A stretch of 64,000 nt of DNA. It comes from Prescottella defluvii. Its GTDB lineage: Bacteria; Actinomycetota; Actinomycetes; Mycobacteriales; Mycobacteriaceae. The notes under the pieces were generated by a model. That model saw nothing but the letters and a program-made list of their open reading frames with translations. It was not told where the DNA came from and did not search any database. Of the stretch, positions 21,762 through 31,111 are shown piece after piece. The stretch lies in NCBI GenBank assembly GCA_029690005.1, contig CP121458.1, forward strand, positions 2,914,001 to 2,978,000, in the 5' to 3' direction. Position 1 is the first letter of the stretch. Each line of letters opens with the position of its first letter. The position numbers and the translations under genes were made by a program.

Positions 21762-22593
21762 GACCTTGCTCCGATCCACAGCGCTGCGCCGACGACAGCG
21801 ACGATGCCGATGACCCACATGGCGAGGCCCTCGGACCCGGTCCGATGCCGCCGAGACCGTAACCACCCGGGCTCGCGGTCTCGCCCGACTGCTTGACGTA
21901 GGCGATGATGTCCTTCTTCTCGTCGAGCGTCAGCTGACGATCGGAGAACTTGGGCATGTTCTGGGGGCCCGTGACCATGGCGGCATAGATCTGCTGCTCG
22001 CTGGCCGGATCCAGAACGGGGGCGTACTTACCGGAGGACAGCGCGCCGCCGCGTCCGGTGAAGTTGTGGCAGGACGCGCAGTTCATGCGGAACAGCTCGC
22101 TACCGCGCGCGACGTCGCCGCCACGCAGCGACGACTGTGCGACCTCGCCGTTCGCGTCACGGACGAGGGTCGGGCCGCCACCCTGCGACTGGACGTAGGC
22201 GCCGATGGCGTCGGTCTGGCGGGCATCGAACTTGGCGGGCTTGCGGGAAGCCTGCGCCTCGTTGCGAGCGGCCGGCATACGACCGGACGACACCTGGAAG
22301 TACACGGCTGCCTCGCCGACACCGATCAGGCTGGGGCCGCGGTCCTGGACACCCTGCAGGTTCGCACCGTGGCAGGTGATGCAGGAGGTGTCGTAGAGCT
22401 GCTTGCCTTCGCGGATCAGCGCTGCGGAATCGTCGCTCGCGGTGGCGACCTGCGGAGCAGGCGTCAGGGCGGAGGCGAGGAAACCGGCGCTCACGAGTCC
22501 CAGCATGAGGATCAGCGCGCCGGTGACGCGACGGCGCAGCTTGCGCTGGCGGCGCGCCTTGGCGGCGGAACCTGCTGTCGTGCGGTCGGGCAT
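21758..22593 (-). CDS. qcrC: Cytochrome bc1 complex, diheme cytochrome c subunit
   Basis: Membrane-anchored cytochrome cc that hands electrons directly to CtaC in the supercomplex. N-terminal helix [20 protein letters not shown], two heme c motifs (CITCH, CASCH), methionine-ligand regions ([17 protein letters not shown]), and a C-terminal helix that appears only after correcting a lost base near 21840. Corrected length is 278 residues. Stop overlaps the qcrA start. Confidence 0.93.
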
Positions 22594-22692
22594 GTCACCC
22601 TCGATTGCGGGAGGGGGGATGAACTCATCTGTATCCCTTTGGGTATGTCGGGACGACTGAAGCGTCAGGGGGCTGCCTGGTCGTTCAGCTGG

Positions 22693-23304
22693 CTAACGGA
22701 TGAAATAAATCGTGGCGAACAGGCCGATCCACACAATGTCGACGAAGTGCCAGTAGTACGAAACGACGATCGCCGCAGTGGCCTGGGCAGGCGTGAACTT
22801 GCTGAGCTTGGTGCGGACGATCAAGAAGACGAACGCGATCAGGCCGCCGATGACGTGCATGCCATGGAAGCCGGTCGTCATGTAGAAGACCGATCCGTAC
22901 ACGCTGCTCGAAATCGTCGTGCCCTCGTGCACCAGGTGGTAGTACTCGTAGCCCTGGCCGAGCACGAAGAACGTGCCCATCACAAGGGTGAGCGTGTACC
23001 ACCGCCGGAGACCGAAGACGTCACCCTTCTCTGCCGCGAACACACCCATCTGGCAGGTGAAGGAAGACGCGATCAGCACCAGAGTGACCGGCACGGCCAA
23101 CGCGAGATTGAGCTCGGTCGGCTCCGGTGGCCAGTTCCCATTCGCCTGTGCTCGTGCAACGAAATACATGGCGAAGAGCCCTGCGAAGAACATGAGCTCG
23201 CTTGACAACCACACGATGGTGCCGACGCTGACCATGTTTGGCCGGTTCAGCGAGTGCACGCGCTGGGTGATTGCCGATCCTGAAGTCCCTACTGCGCTCG
23301 TCAC
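22693..23304 (-). CDS. ctaE: Cytochrome c oxidase subunit III
   Basis: 203 residues, intact, five hydrophobic helices. Typical segments are [35 protein letters not shown] and the C-terminal [18 protein letters not shown] start. It is the first gene of the ctaE-qcrC-qcrA-qcrB operon, 99 bases before qcrC. Upstream lies the divergent 23431 gene. Confidence 0.95.
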   Translation of the reverse strand: MTSAVGTSGSAITQRVHSLNRPNMVSVGTIVWLSSELMFFAGLFAMYFVARAQANGNWPPEPTELNLALAVPVTLVLIASSFTCQMGVFAAEKGDVFGLRRWYTLTLVMGTFFVLGQGYEYYHLVHEGTTISSSVYGSVFYMTTGFHGMHVIGGLIAFVFLIVRTKLSKFTPAQATAAIVVSYYWHFVDIVWIGLFATIYFIR

Positions 23305-23430
23305 GCTGAGAAGTATGACGCTTCGTCGTAAAGGAAAGCCACCCGGGTCCTGTCTCGGCGCGTCGATGCACGTCAGAGGCTATTCCTCTGCGGTCGAGGC
23401 GGCTGTCGGCGGACGTGACAAAGTAGGCAC

Positions 23431-23877
23431 ATGGAACTCAGGCGTGGAGTCGCTCGTTGGATAGGCGGAATTCTGTCCAGGCGCTCGCCGACGCCACTCG
23501 ATCGGGCCCGTCCGGACCTGGTCGTGGTGGTGTCCGGTTTCGATGACATCGAGGCCTGTTCGACGGCGCTCGAGCGCGGCGCGGCGGGAGATCCCGCGTG
23601 GATCCGCGACGCCGAGGCCGTCCTCCGCCACCATCTGCGACTGCCGGCTGCGGCCGTCGCGCAGGCCGTGGACATCGCGGCCCAGGACGGATACCAACCA
23701 GTCGGTGATCCCGACCCGTCGGACGACACGACCGTGCTCCTGCGCCTCGAGCGGGTGCAGGTCCTCGACGCCCTGCACTGTTCGCAGGAGCGCTCGCGCA
23801 TGGCCGGGCTGGCTCAGCGGCTGGACGGGGCCGCGCTCGGCTGGGAAGGGCTGCAGCCGTCCGCGGCCAGTGAGTGA
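23431..23877 (+). CDS. Conserved hypothetical protein
   Basis: 148 residues, intact. It has a basic N-terminus, then RPDLVVVVSGFDDIEACS, a predicted helical middle (HHLRLPAAAVAQAVDIAAQD) and VLLRLERVQVLDALHCSQE. The alternation of beta-like and helical stretches resembles small two-subdomain proteins of the RraB/ferredoxin-like type, but I would not assign it. It is divergent from ctaE and lies 82 bases before trpD. No membrane segment. Confidence 0.65.
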   Translation: MELRRGVARWIGGILSRRSPTPLDRARPDLVVVVSGFDDIEACSTALERGAAGDPAWIRDAEAVLRHHLRLPAAAVAQAVDIAAQDGYQPVGDPDPSDDTTVLLRLERVQVLDALHCSQERSRMAGLAQRLDGAALGWEGLQPSAASE

Positions 23878-23914
23878 TCAACGCCGCGCACACGCGCACT
23901 AAGCTGCGGGCGAC

Positions 23915-23931
23915 GGTGCCCACCGGGCACC
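23915..23931 (+). promoter_or_regulatory. Leader hairpin upstream of trpD
   Basis: GGTGCCC-ACC-GGGCACC gives a tight 7-bp stem just after a possible -10 (TAAGCT) and 28 bases before the trpD ATG. It could act as a leader hairpin; no Trp-rich leader peptide was seen. Confidence 0.3.
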
Positions 23932-23959
23932 GGGTGAACGGGCAGCGAAAGGGATCGCG

Positions 23960-25051
23960 ATGGTGCGGCAGTCGGTAGCGCAGGGCACGGATCGAGTGGC
24001 GGGCGCAGTCGACCGGAGCTGGCCCGCGATCCTCGGCGCCCTCACCGACAGCCGGGACCTGACCGCCGACGACACGGCGTGGGCGATGGACGAGATCATG
24101 TCCGACGCCGCGACGTCGGCGCAGATCGCGGCGTTCGGTGTCGCCCTGAAGATGAAGGGCCCGACGCCCGCCGAACTGCGTGGCCTGGCCGACTCGATGC
24201 TCGGGCACGCCCGCACGGTGCCGGTCTCGCCCGACGTGGTGGACATCGTCGGCACCGGCGGCGATCGCTCGAACACCGTCAACATCTCGACCATGGCGTC
24301 CGTCGTGGTCGCGGCCTCCGGCATCCGCGTGGTCAAGCACGGCAATCGAGCGGCGTCGTCGAAGAGCGGCGGCGCCGATGTGCTCGAGGCTCTCGGCGTG
24401 CACATCAACCTCGGTGCCGCGGACGTGGCGCGGTGCGTCGAGGAGGTCGGCATCGGTTTCTGCTTCGCGCCGGTCTTCCACCCGGCGTTGCGCTTCGCCG
24501 GAGCGCCGCGCAAGGAGATCGGCATCCCGACGGTGTTCAACGTCCTCGGCCCGCTGACCAACCCGGCACGCCCGCGCGCCGGACTCATCGGCTGCGCGTT
24601 CGAGGACCTGATCGAGGTGATCGCGGGTGTCCTCGCCGAGCGCGGCAACTCCGCGCTGGTGGTGCGTGGCGACGACGGCCTCGACGAGCTGACGACGTCG
24701 ACCACGTCCGTCGTGCACGTGGTGTCCGGGGCACCGTCACCACTCAGAAGCTGGATCCGACCGACCTCGGCATCGCCCGGGTGCCGCTCGACGCCCTGCG
24801 TGGCGGTGACGCCTCCGACAACGCCAGGGTCGCGCGCGGATCTTCGCCGGCGACGCGGGTCCGGTCCGCGACGCGGTGCTGCTGAACGCGGCCGGCGCGA
24901 TCGCCGCGTTCGACGGCCTCGAGCAGGGTCTCGAGGAGTCTCTGACCGCCGGTATGGCGAAGGCCGCCCACGCGATCGACTCGGGGCGGCCACGGCCCTG
25001 CTCGAGCGGTGGGCGGCATTGACCGTCGAACTGGCGGCCGCCCCCCGCTGA
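23960..25051 (+). CDS. trpD: Anthranilate phosphoribosyltransferase
   Basis: Second step of tryptophan synthesis. The PRPP-binding [34 protein letters not shown] and [14 protein letters not shown] are all in the first frame. Breaks near 24734, 24833 and 24990 shift the C-terminal third ([49 protein letters not shown]). Corrected length is about 363 residues. No other trp genes are adjacent, as in mycobacteria (Rv2192c). AAAGGG precedes the ATG. Confidence 0.9.
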   Translation: MVRQSVAQGTDRVAGAVDRSWPAILGALTDSRDLTADDTAWAMDEIMSDAATSAQIAAFGVALKMKGPTPAELRGLADSMLGHARTVPVSPDVVDIVGTGGDRSNTVNISTMASVVVAASGIRVVKHGNRAASSKSGGADVLEALGVHINLGAADVARCVEEVGIGFCFAPVFHPALRFAGAPRKEIGIPTVFNVLGPLTNPARPRAGLIGCAFEDLIEVIAGVLAERGNSALVVRGDDGLDELTTSTTSVVHVVSGAPSPLRSWIRPTSASPGCRSTPCVAVTPPTTPGSRADLRRRRGSGPRRGAAERGRRDRRVRRPRAGSRGVSDRRYGEGRPRDRLGAATALLERWAALTVELAAAPR

Positions 25052-25080
25052 GCCCGGACGCGCGTCGGGCGGTCCGACTC

Positions 25081-25350
25081 GCCGATCGAGAAGGCCGCCT
25101 CGACGTCCGCACTCGAGTACGACTGGAACGCGATGTGGGTCGCGGTCTTGATGACACCCGCCACCTTGTCGATGCGCTCGGTGACGACCTCCGCGATCTG
25201 CGCGTGGTCGCGGACCTTCACGATCGCGATCAGGTCGATGTCGCCTGCGCACGAGTAGACCTCCGATACCCCGTCGAGGTCGGCCACCGCCTGCGCGGTC
25301 TCCGGGATCCGGTCGGCCTCGGCGTGGATCAGGACGATCGCGTTGATCAT
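25081..25350 (-). CDS. Stand-alone Lrp/AsnC ligand-binding (RAM) domain protein
   Basis: Begins MINAIVLIHAEADRIPETAQ with GAGGAG-like AAGGAG 5 bases upstream. VSEVYSCAGDIDLIAIVKV and IAEVVTERIDKVAGVIKT match the RAM (regulation of amino-acid metabolism) fold; there is no DNA-binding helix-turn-helix. Such proteins sense amino acids or partner with full Lrp regulators. Conserved sequence ends at about residue 91 (AAFSIGE), but no stop follows in any nearby frame position that makes sense, and the frame runs on antisense to trpD. An indel near 25080 probably hides the real stop, so the end is approximate. Confidence 0.75.
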
Positions 25351-25358
25351 GTCGCTCC

Positions 25359-27102
25359 TTAACTGTGCTGACGTTCGACAAACACAGTAGGCGGTTGCGC
25401 GGCCCGGGCGAGCGTGCACCAGTGCTCCCACGACCCGGCGCCGTGGGCGGGCTCGCACCAGCCTTGGCTCGTCCGGACGATCCGCACGCCGTCGGTGTCG
25501 AGCCAGCGGGCGACGACCGCCAGTTCCTCGGGCGAGGCGCCCCGCAGGGGTGTCGCGTCGGGCAGGACCGTCTCGGCGGACGCGACCAGCGCCTCGACGA
25601 CCGGCATCGGCGCAACACCGCGCCGGGCGACGCCGGCGGCTGCCAGACGCCCGGAACGGATGACGGCGAACTCCCAGCCGCCCTCGGCCGCGCGACGGGC
25701 GGCGATCAGCTCGTCGACGGCGGCGAGTGCCGCGAGGCGCTGCATCCTGCGCAGGGCGAGTCCGAGGGCCGCGACGCGGTCGCGCAACCGAGCCGCGCTC
25801 TCGAACAGTTCGCCGGCCGCGAACTCCTCGATACGTGAGTGCACTGTGCCGCAGCGGCGTGTCGTCCTCGCCGCGCAGCAGTGCCCGTGCGAGGTCGGGG
25901 CGACTGGTACGCCTCCTCGTCGTCGGCGACCGCGGGGCAGCCGCCGATTTCGCGGGGCGGGCACTTCGGTCCGTGCCGCTGTCCCTTACCGATCCGCGTC
26001 GTACAGGTCCGCAGCCCGCAGAACTCGGCGATCGTCAGCGCTGCGTCGGCGGCGTCGGTCCGGGACCTGAACGGGCCCAGCGAGTCCGTGGTGGGCGTAC
26101 GGACCACGGAGAGGCGCGGAAACGTCTCCGTGGTGAGGGTGACCCACCATCCGCGCATCGGGAACTTCGATCGCCGGTTGTACGGCGGCACGTGCGCGCT
26201 GAGTAGACGCAGTTCCCGGACCCCGGCCTCGAGTGCGTGCGCGCACTCGACGTGGTCGATCCGGGTCGCGAGCGCGACCATCTCCTTCATGCGGCCGCGG
26301 GTCTCGGAGCCGGTGAAGTAGGTGCGGACGCGTCGGCGCAGATCCACGGCCGTACCGACGTACAGGACCTCGTCGGACGGTCCGCGGAAGAGATAGACAC
26401 CCGGGGCGCGGGGAGATCGCTTGCGAGCGTGCGCTTGGCGCGCTGCTCCGCCGACACGCGCGGCAGGTAGTCGAGGAGCTCGGGCAGGCTGTGCACGCCT
26501 TGGTTGCCGACGCGGCCGATGAGGGCGTGGAGGACGTCGACCGTGGCGCGGGCATCGTCGAGGGCGCGGTGCGTCGGCGTCGTGTCGGCGCCGAGCAGTG
26601 CGGCCAGTGCCGACAGCTTCACCGAGGGGGCCTCGTCCCGGCTGAGCACCCGGCGGGCGAGTTTGACGGTGCAGAGCACGTGGAAACGGGGCCAGGGGAT
26701 CCCGGCGCGGGCGGCGGCGGCCTTGAGGAAGCCGACGTCGAATCCGGCGTTGTGGGCGACCAACACCGCCCCGCGCGCGAACTCGAGGAAGGCCGGCAGC
26801 ACGGTGTCGATCCGAGGGGCCCCGCGCACCATCGCGGTGGTGATGCCCGTGATCTCGACGATGTACGGCGGGATCGCCCGTCCAGGGTCGACGAGAGTGC
26901 CCAGCTCGCCGAGGATCTCGCCGCCCCGGACCTTGACTGCGCCGATCTCGGCGATGGCGTCGGTGTCGGCGCTGCCGCCGGTGGTCTCGAGGTCGACGAC
27001 GACGAAAGTGGTGTCGCGCAGCGGTGCATCCAGTTCGTCGAAGGTCAGTTGACCGTCGTCGGTCGAGCGGGCGGCGCGCGGTGAACTCACGTCCGGAGAC
27101 AC
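25359..27102 (-). CDS. DEDD exonuclease fused to GIY-YIG/UvrC-like domain
   Basis: Corresponds to Rv2191. The N-terminal DnaQ-type domain has [12 protein letters not shown] (Asp/Glu), [10 protein letters not shown] and [10 protein letters not shown], the exo I-III metal ligands. A GIY-YIG domain follows ([17 protein letters not shown]), then a UvrC-like middle with a Cys cluster region ([13 protein letters not shown]) and a C-terminal part ending [20 protein letters not shown]. Probably a DNA repair nuclease. Breaks near 26405, 25895 and possibly 25850. Corrected length is about 580 residues against about 645 for the mycobacterial protein. GTG start at 27102; a GTG at 27090 is possible. Confidence 0.85.
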
Positions 27103-27474
27103 TAGGGCCGGCTACCGACAGGGCCCTTCGACCCGATTCGAGGGAGAAGAGACGAGCATCACATTTCCAGTTTCGCGTCCACGTGTGCGAGGTGCGCGAT
27201 CTCCGTTGTGCGAGAGCGGCTTCGGGACCGTTCGCGGGCGGGCTGGGGTGCCCCGCCGGCGCGGTTGTGAACCCGCTGCACGCGTGAGCAGAAGTGGTGG
27301 TGACCAGTGGCAACACCGGCTGCGGCCGGTCGGGTCCCGATCGCCGCGGCGTCATCGCGGCGCCTCGGGGCGGGGTGAAACCGAACCGGTTGTTATCCGG
27401 CCGTGATCTCGCGTCGCTCGATCCGCGTCGAGGGCGGACAAAACGGACCAACATGGCGAATTCCGCGCGTTGGA
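27103..27474. other. Intergenic region with no feature seen
   Basis: Between the divergent nuclease gene and the first NlpC/P60 promoter. I see no hairpin, repeat or reading frame with convincing coding character. It must contain the nuclease promoter. Confidence 0.4.
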
Positions 27475-27475
27475 A

Positions 27476-27504
27476 TCGACATGACGGATGCGCTTTCGTA
27501 ATCT
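27476..27504 (+). promoter_or_regulatory. Promoter of the riboswitch-NlpC/P60 transcript
   Basis: TCGACA at 27476-27481 and TAATCT at 27499-27504 with 17 bases between fit a sigma-A-type promoter. The surrounding sequence is closely repeated ahead of the second NlpC/P60 gene (28454-28504). Confidence 0.55.
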
Positions 27505-27574
27505 TCTCGAGACCTAGCGGAGTCTGCCGCCCCACCCGGAGCGGCATCGCTGGGCCCGCCTAATCGAAGTCTCC

Positions 27575-27705
27575 TCGGAGGCGACGTGCCGGGAACCCAA
27601 GTTTCTCTGGGGCGAATCCCGTCGAAGCCGCGCAAGCGGTGTCGGCGGGTAGGGCTGATCTTCCCAGCCCGAACCCGTCAGCTAACTCGGTCGGCGGACG
27701 AACGG
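27575..27705 (+). ncRNA. c-di-AMP riboswitch (ydaO/yuaA leader)
   Basis: The leader contains the conserved blocks of this riboswitch class: GTGCCGGGAACCCAAG, then TGGGGCGAATCC, two variable hairpins (GCCGCGCAAGCGGTGTCGGC and GGGCTG-atcttcc-CAGCCC), and the hallmark CCGAACCCGTCAGCTAAC near 27669-27686. In actinobacteria this element precedes secreted cell-wall hydrolases (rpf, NlpC/P60), as here. High c-di-AMP is expected to turn expression off. Limits are approximate. Confidence 0.88.
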
Positions 27706-27727
27706 AAGAAACGGAGTTCTCTTTCTC

Positions 27728-28324
27728 GTGGCGTCATCTACTTTCAAGCGTTCCGCGCGACGCGCTGCCGTTGCCGGCGCACTTGCTGTCGGAGCAGTCA
27801 CGGTCACCGCAGCGCCGGCGCTGGCCGACCCGATCAACGTCCCGGGTGTCGGCACCGTCGAGGTTCCCGGTGTCACGCAGGCTCAGGTGGACGCCGCAAT
27901 CGCGACCGTCACGCAGGGCATCGGTACCGGAAGTGCCGCTGCGCTGCCCGCACCCGTTGCCGCTCCCGCGCCCGTGATGAGCGTGGGGGAGAAGGCATTC
28001 AAGGCTGCCGAGAGCAAGCTCGGCGCCCCCTATGTTTACGGCGCGGCAGGCCCGGACGCGTTCGACTGCTCGGGCCTGGTGCAGTGGGCCTACAAGCAGG
28101 TCGGCCTGAACCTCCCGCGCACCAGCTACGACCAGGCGGCCGCGGGTGTTCCGGTCTCGCGCGACGCGCTCCAGATCGGCGATGTGATCTCGTTCTACGG
28201 CGGCAGCCACTCGGGCATCTACGCCGGTAACGGCAACGTCATCCACGCGTCGACCGCGGGCCAGCCGGTGAAGCTGGCGCCGGTCTCGTCGATGCCCTTC
28301 GACGGCGCGCGTCGCTACGCGTGA
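27728..28324 (+). CDS. Secreted NlpC/P60 peptidoglycan endopeptidase
   Basis: 198 residues, intact. Sec signal peptide of about 33 residues ending PALA-DP, a short Pro/Ala/Val linker, and a C-terminal NlpC/P60 domain with catalytic Cys114 (FDCSGLVQWAYKQVG), His161 (GGSHSGIYAG) and His173 (VIHAST). It cuts peptide stems of peptidoglycan outside the membrane. GTG start. Translation is probably gated by the c-di-AMP riboswitch directly upstream. It resembles the RipB/RipD-sized members rather than RipA. Confidence 0.93.
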   Translation: MASSTFKRSARRAAVAGALAVGAVTVTAAPALADPINVPGVGTVEVPGVTQAQVDAAIATVTQGIGTGSAAALPAPVAAPAPVMSVGEKAFKAAESKLGAPYVYGAAGPDAFDCSGLVQWAYKQVGLNLPRTSYDQAAAGVPVSRDALQIGDVISFYGGSHSGIYAGNGNVIHASTAGQPVKLAPVSSMPFDGARRYA

Positions 28325-28344
28325 TGCACTAGGAGTTCTTGCAG

Positions 28345-28379
28345 GCGGGGCGGTTCCGACTTCGGTCGGGCCGCCCCGC
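28345..28379 (+). terminator. Terminator after the first NlpC/P60 gene
   Basis: GCGGGGCGG and CCGCCCCGC with inner pairing CCGAC/GTCGG around TTCG form a very stable hairpin. Confidence 0.85.
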
Positions 28380-28453
28380 GTGCATTTCGTGGGTGTCTGT
28401 CGTGAGTAGTTTGTGGCATTCACGACGATGCACGATTCGTCCAACTCCGAAGT

Positions 28454-28483
28454 AGACACGGACATATGCCATTCCGTAACCTG
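28454..28483 (+). promoter_or_regulatory. Promoter of the second NlpC/P60 gene
   Basis: TAGACA at 28454-28459 and TAACCT at 28478-28483, 18 bases apart. From -10 onward it nearly repeats the 27499 promoter region (CGTAA-CT--TCGAGACCT-GCGGA). No riboswitch follows here; the leader to the start is about 65 bases. Confidence 0.55.
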
Positions 28484-28556
28484 TTCGAGACCTTGCGGAC
28501 TCCATCGCCGGTCTGTGCGGTGGAGACGAATCCAGAAAACGGAGAGTCGCGCTGCT

Positions 28557-29610
28557 GTGCCCTCGCAGAAGATGAAGCGCTCGATGTGTACTGCCCTGGC
28601 GACGGGAGTCCTCTCCCTGACCCTCGTCGGACTGCCCGCCGCCTCGGCCGGCGCAGACCCCGTCGTGAACAACCCGACCGAGGCATTGGACCGGCTCGCC
28701 GAGCTGTCGCGCGAATCCGAACAGACGACCGAGGCGCTGCACGGCGCGCAGATCGACCTGGACGGCAAGCAGGCGGCGCAGCGCGATGCCGAAGCCCGCC
28801 TGGCGGGCGATCGCGACGCTCTCGCCGCCGCGCAGGCCCGGATGGATCAGTTCCGGCCGACGGTGAACAAGCTCGCGGCCGCCAGCTACCAAGGCGCGCG
28901 CACCAACCGGCTCTTCGCTGTGATGGTCAGCGATTCGCCGCAGCAGCTCCTCGACCAGATGTCGGCGCTCGACGCGATCTCGAACGAGACGTCGAAGGCG
29001 GTCTCGCAGTTCAAGGCGGCTGCGACCGACGCCGAGGCGGCGGCCGAGGCGTCGCGCGTGTCCGCGGACACGGCGCGTGCGGCCACCGAGCAGGCCAAGG
29101 TTGTGAGCGACGAGCTGCAGAGCAAGCAGAGCGAGCTGCAGAAGCAGATCGACTCGGTCACTGCGGCGTACGACCGGCTCACCGGTGCCGAGCGGTCGCA
29201 GCTCGCGGGCACGTCGTTCCCGTCCGGGTTCGATGCCGGTCGTATCCTGGCCGGGCCTGACCCCGGGATCCGGATCTGCCGCGCTGCAGGCGGGTCTCAC
29301 CCAGGTGGGCAAGCCCTACAGCTGGGCGCCACGGGTCCCGATGCCTACCGACTGCTCCGGGTTGGTCGTGTGGGCGTACCAGCAGATCGGCAAGACCCTG
29401 CCGCGGTCGAGCCAGGCGCAGGCGCAGGGCGGCATCCCGGTCGACCGGAGCGCGCTGCAGCCCGGCGACGTCGTGCTGTTCTACAGCGACGCGTCGCACG
29501 TCGGCCTGTACGCGGGTGACGGGAACGTCCTGCACGCGTCGACGTACGGCACGCCGGTGAAGGTCGAGTCGATGGCGTCGATGCCGTTCTACGGGGCGCG
29601 TCGCTACTGA
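28557..29610 (+). CDS. RipA-like secreted NlpC/P60 hydrolase with coiled coil
   Basis: Corresponds to Rv2190c. Signal peptide (ALATGVLSLTLVGLPAASAGA), about 190 residues of alpha-helical coiled coil rich in Ala/Gln/Glu, then an NlpC/P60 domain with TDCSGLVVWAYQQIGK, DASHVGLYAGDG and VLHAST (Cys-His-His). One break near 29265 lies in the linker between coiled coil and catalytic domain. GTG 28557 is chosen because GGAGAG lies upstream; ATG 28572 is the alternative. Likely acts at the septum or sidewall; the coiled coil may keep the active site blocked, as in RipA. Confidence 0.88.
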
Positions 29611-29645
29611 AACGTCGGCGTCAGTCCGATACACGGTCCGCGAAC

Positions 29646-29672
29646 GGGCCGATATCCAGGGGTATCGGGCCC
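29646..29672 (+). terminator. Terminator after the second NlpC/P60 gene
   Basis: GGGCCGATA pairs with TATCGGGCCC across an 8-base loop. Confidence 0.65.
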
Positions 29673-29690
29673 ATTCGTGTATCCGGCTCC

Positions 29691-29696
29691 TACACT
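29691..29696 (+). promoter_or_regulatory. Candidate -10 for the leaderless gene at 29704
   Basis: TACACT, 7 bases before the GTG, no ribosome site. Confidence 0.55.
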
Positions 29697-29703
29697 TTCG
29701 GTC

Positions 29704-31068
29704 GTGTCCGCTGAAGATCACACCTCCAGCCCCACGCCGAAGCGGCGTGTGCGGCGGTGGGAGTGGGTGGGGCTCGGGGGCCTCGGCATCGCCGTGGCGC
29801 TCGTGCTGTCGCTGACGGCGTTCGATCACGAGGCCGACGTGCCCGACGTCCGCGACGCCGCGCCGGTCGTCAACCCGTACGAGGACGGGCGCCGCGCGGG
29901 TGCGCAGGCCGTGCTCGACGAGTGGGCGCGCGCGGTACGGTCCGGCGACACCGCGGCGCTTCCCGGGCTGTTCGATTCCGCTGCGGCGCCCGGGTTCCTG
30001 GACGCGGAGATCCGGCGCGCCCAGAACGCGTCCCAGGTGCCGTTCTCCGAGTTCGGCTACGACATCGGGCTCGACCGAGAGGTTCCGGTCGGGTCGGCGG
30101 TGGCCGACGAACTCGGTGCGTCGGACGTGCGGGCGCCGACGGTGTACCTCCGGTACGCGATCGCCGGCGCCGACGCCCAGCCGACGCGAAAGCCCGTCGC
30201 ACTCCTGCTGGCCCGCCGTGGAGACGAGTGGAAGCTCGTGAGCGACTCCGGCGTTCCCGGATCCGATCGTGAAACCTGGCGAGGCCCTTGGGATTTCGGG
30301 CCGATCATTACCCGTGTCGTGCCCGGTGAGGAGGGTCGGTCGTCGATCGTCCTGGGCCACCCGGGCAGTCGGCGATGGTCGATCGTCTCGCCGGCGAGCT
30401 CGGCGACGCGGTCGCTCACGTCACCGACGCATGGGGCCAGGACTGGTCCCGTCGGGCCGTCGTGTTGGTCGCCGGTTCCCAGGAGGAGTTCGCGTCGTTG
30501 GTCGGCACCGCGCACAGCGGCGCCGACATCGCTGCCGTCTCCGTCTCGGACGCGGTTGACCTGCGGTCACGGACCGCGTCCGGTCAGCGGATCGTGTTCA
30601 GCCCGGGGCCGCCGACCGACTGACGGACCTCACCCGGGTGTCGGTGCTGCGCCACGAGCTGACACACATCGCCGCCCGCACGGTCACCCAGGACGGGTCG
30701 CCGCTGTGGATCCTCAGGGGTACGCCGACTACGTCGGCTACCGCGGCATCGAGGCGACGTTCGGCGCGCTCGCGCCGACGCTGGCGGCCTCGGTGGCCGC
30801 CCACGGTCCGCCGACGGCGTTGCCGACGGACGCGGACTTCGGAGCCGGCGGCGACACCGCGCGCCGGGCGTACGAATCCTCTTGGTCGCTGGCCGCATTC
30901 GTCGCCAGCGAGTACGGCGAGGAGCGGCTGGACTCGCTGTACCGGGCGCTGGCGCAGGGCCGGGCGTCGGCGGACCAGCTCGACGAGCGGATCCGCGGCG
31001 CTCTGGGCGTCGGCACCGACGCGTTGGTCCAGGGGTGGGGCACCTGGGTCGAGAAGCAGCTGGCGTGA
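29704..31068 (+). CDS. Membrane-anchored protein with HExxH (peptidase-MA-like) motif
   Basis: About 455 residues after correction. A cytoplasmic basic N-terminus (PKRRVRRWEWVG) is followed by one membrane helix (GLGIAVALVLSLTAF). The outer part has a region resembling lumazine/SnoaL-type folds and then VSVLRHELTHIAAR, an HExxH zinc-peptidase motif, with a downstream AYESSWSLAAFVASEYGEE that could supply the third ligand (gluzincin/MA clan pattern). Breaks near 30366, 30600 and 30717. It lies between RipA-like and pimB genes, so an envelope role is plausible. Peptidase activity is inferred from the motif only. Confidence 0.72.
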   Translation: MSAEDHTSSPTPKRRVRRWEWVGLGGLGIAVALVLSLTAFDHEADVPDVRDAAPVVNPYEDGRRAGAQAVLDEWARAVRSGDTAALPGLFDSAAAPGFLDAEIRRAQNASQVPFSEFGYDIGLDREVPVGSAVADELGASDVRAPTVYLRYAIAGADAQPTRKPVALLLARRGDEWKLVSDSGVPGSDRETWRGPWDFGPIITRVVPGEEGRSSIVLGHPGSRRWSIVSPASSATRSLTSPTHGARTGPVGPSCWSPVPRRSSRRWSAPRTAAPTSLPSPSRTRLTCGHGPRPVSGSCSARGRRPTDGPHPGVGAAPRADTHRRPHGHPGRVAAVDPQGYADYVGYRGIEATFGALAPTLAASVAAHGPPTALPTDADFGAGGDTARRAYESSWSLAAFVASEYGEERLDSLYRALAQGRASADQLDERIRGALGVGTDALVQGWGTWVEKQLA

Positions 31069-31099
31069 CCCTGGTTCCCGGAGTGGCGGCTTCGGCACC

Positions 31100-31105
31100 T
31101 ACGGT
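31100..31105 (+). promoter_or_regulatory. Candidate -10 for leaderless pimB
   Basis: TACGGT, 6 bases before the ATG at 31112, no ribosome site. Confidence 0.45.
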
Positions 31106-31111
31106 GGACAC

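Noticed and set aside
27488..27517. Nine-codon leader peptide MRFRNLLET ahead of the riboswitch
   Set aside because: It overlaps the -10 and would start upstream of the expected transcript start, and it has no ribosome site. The resemblance to the second copy is better explained as a conserved promoter element.
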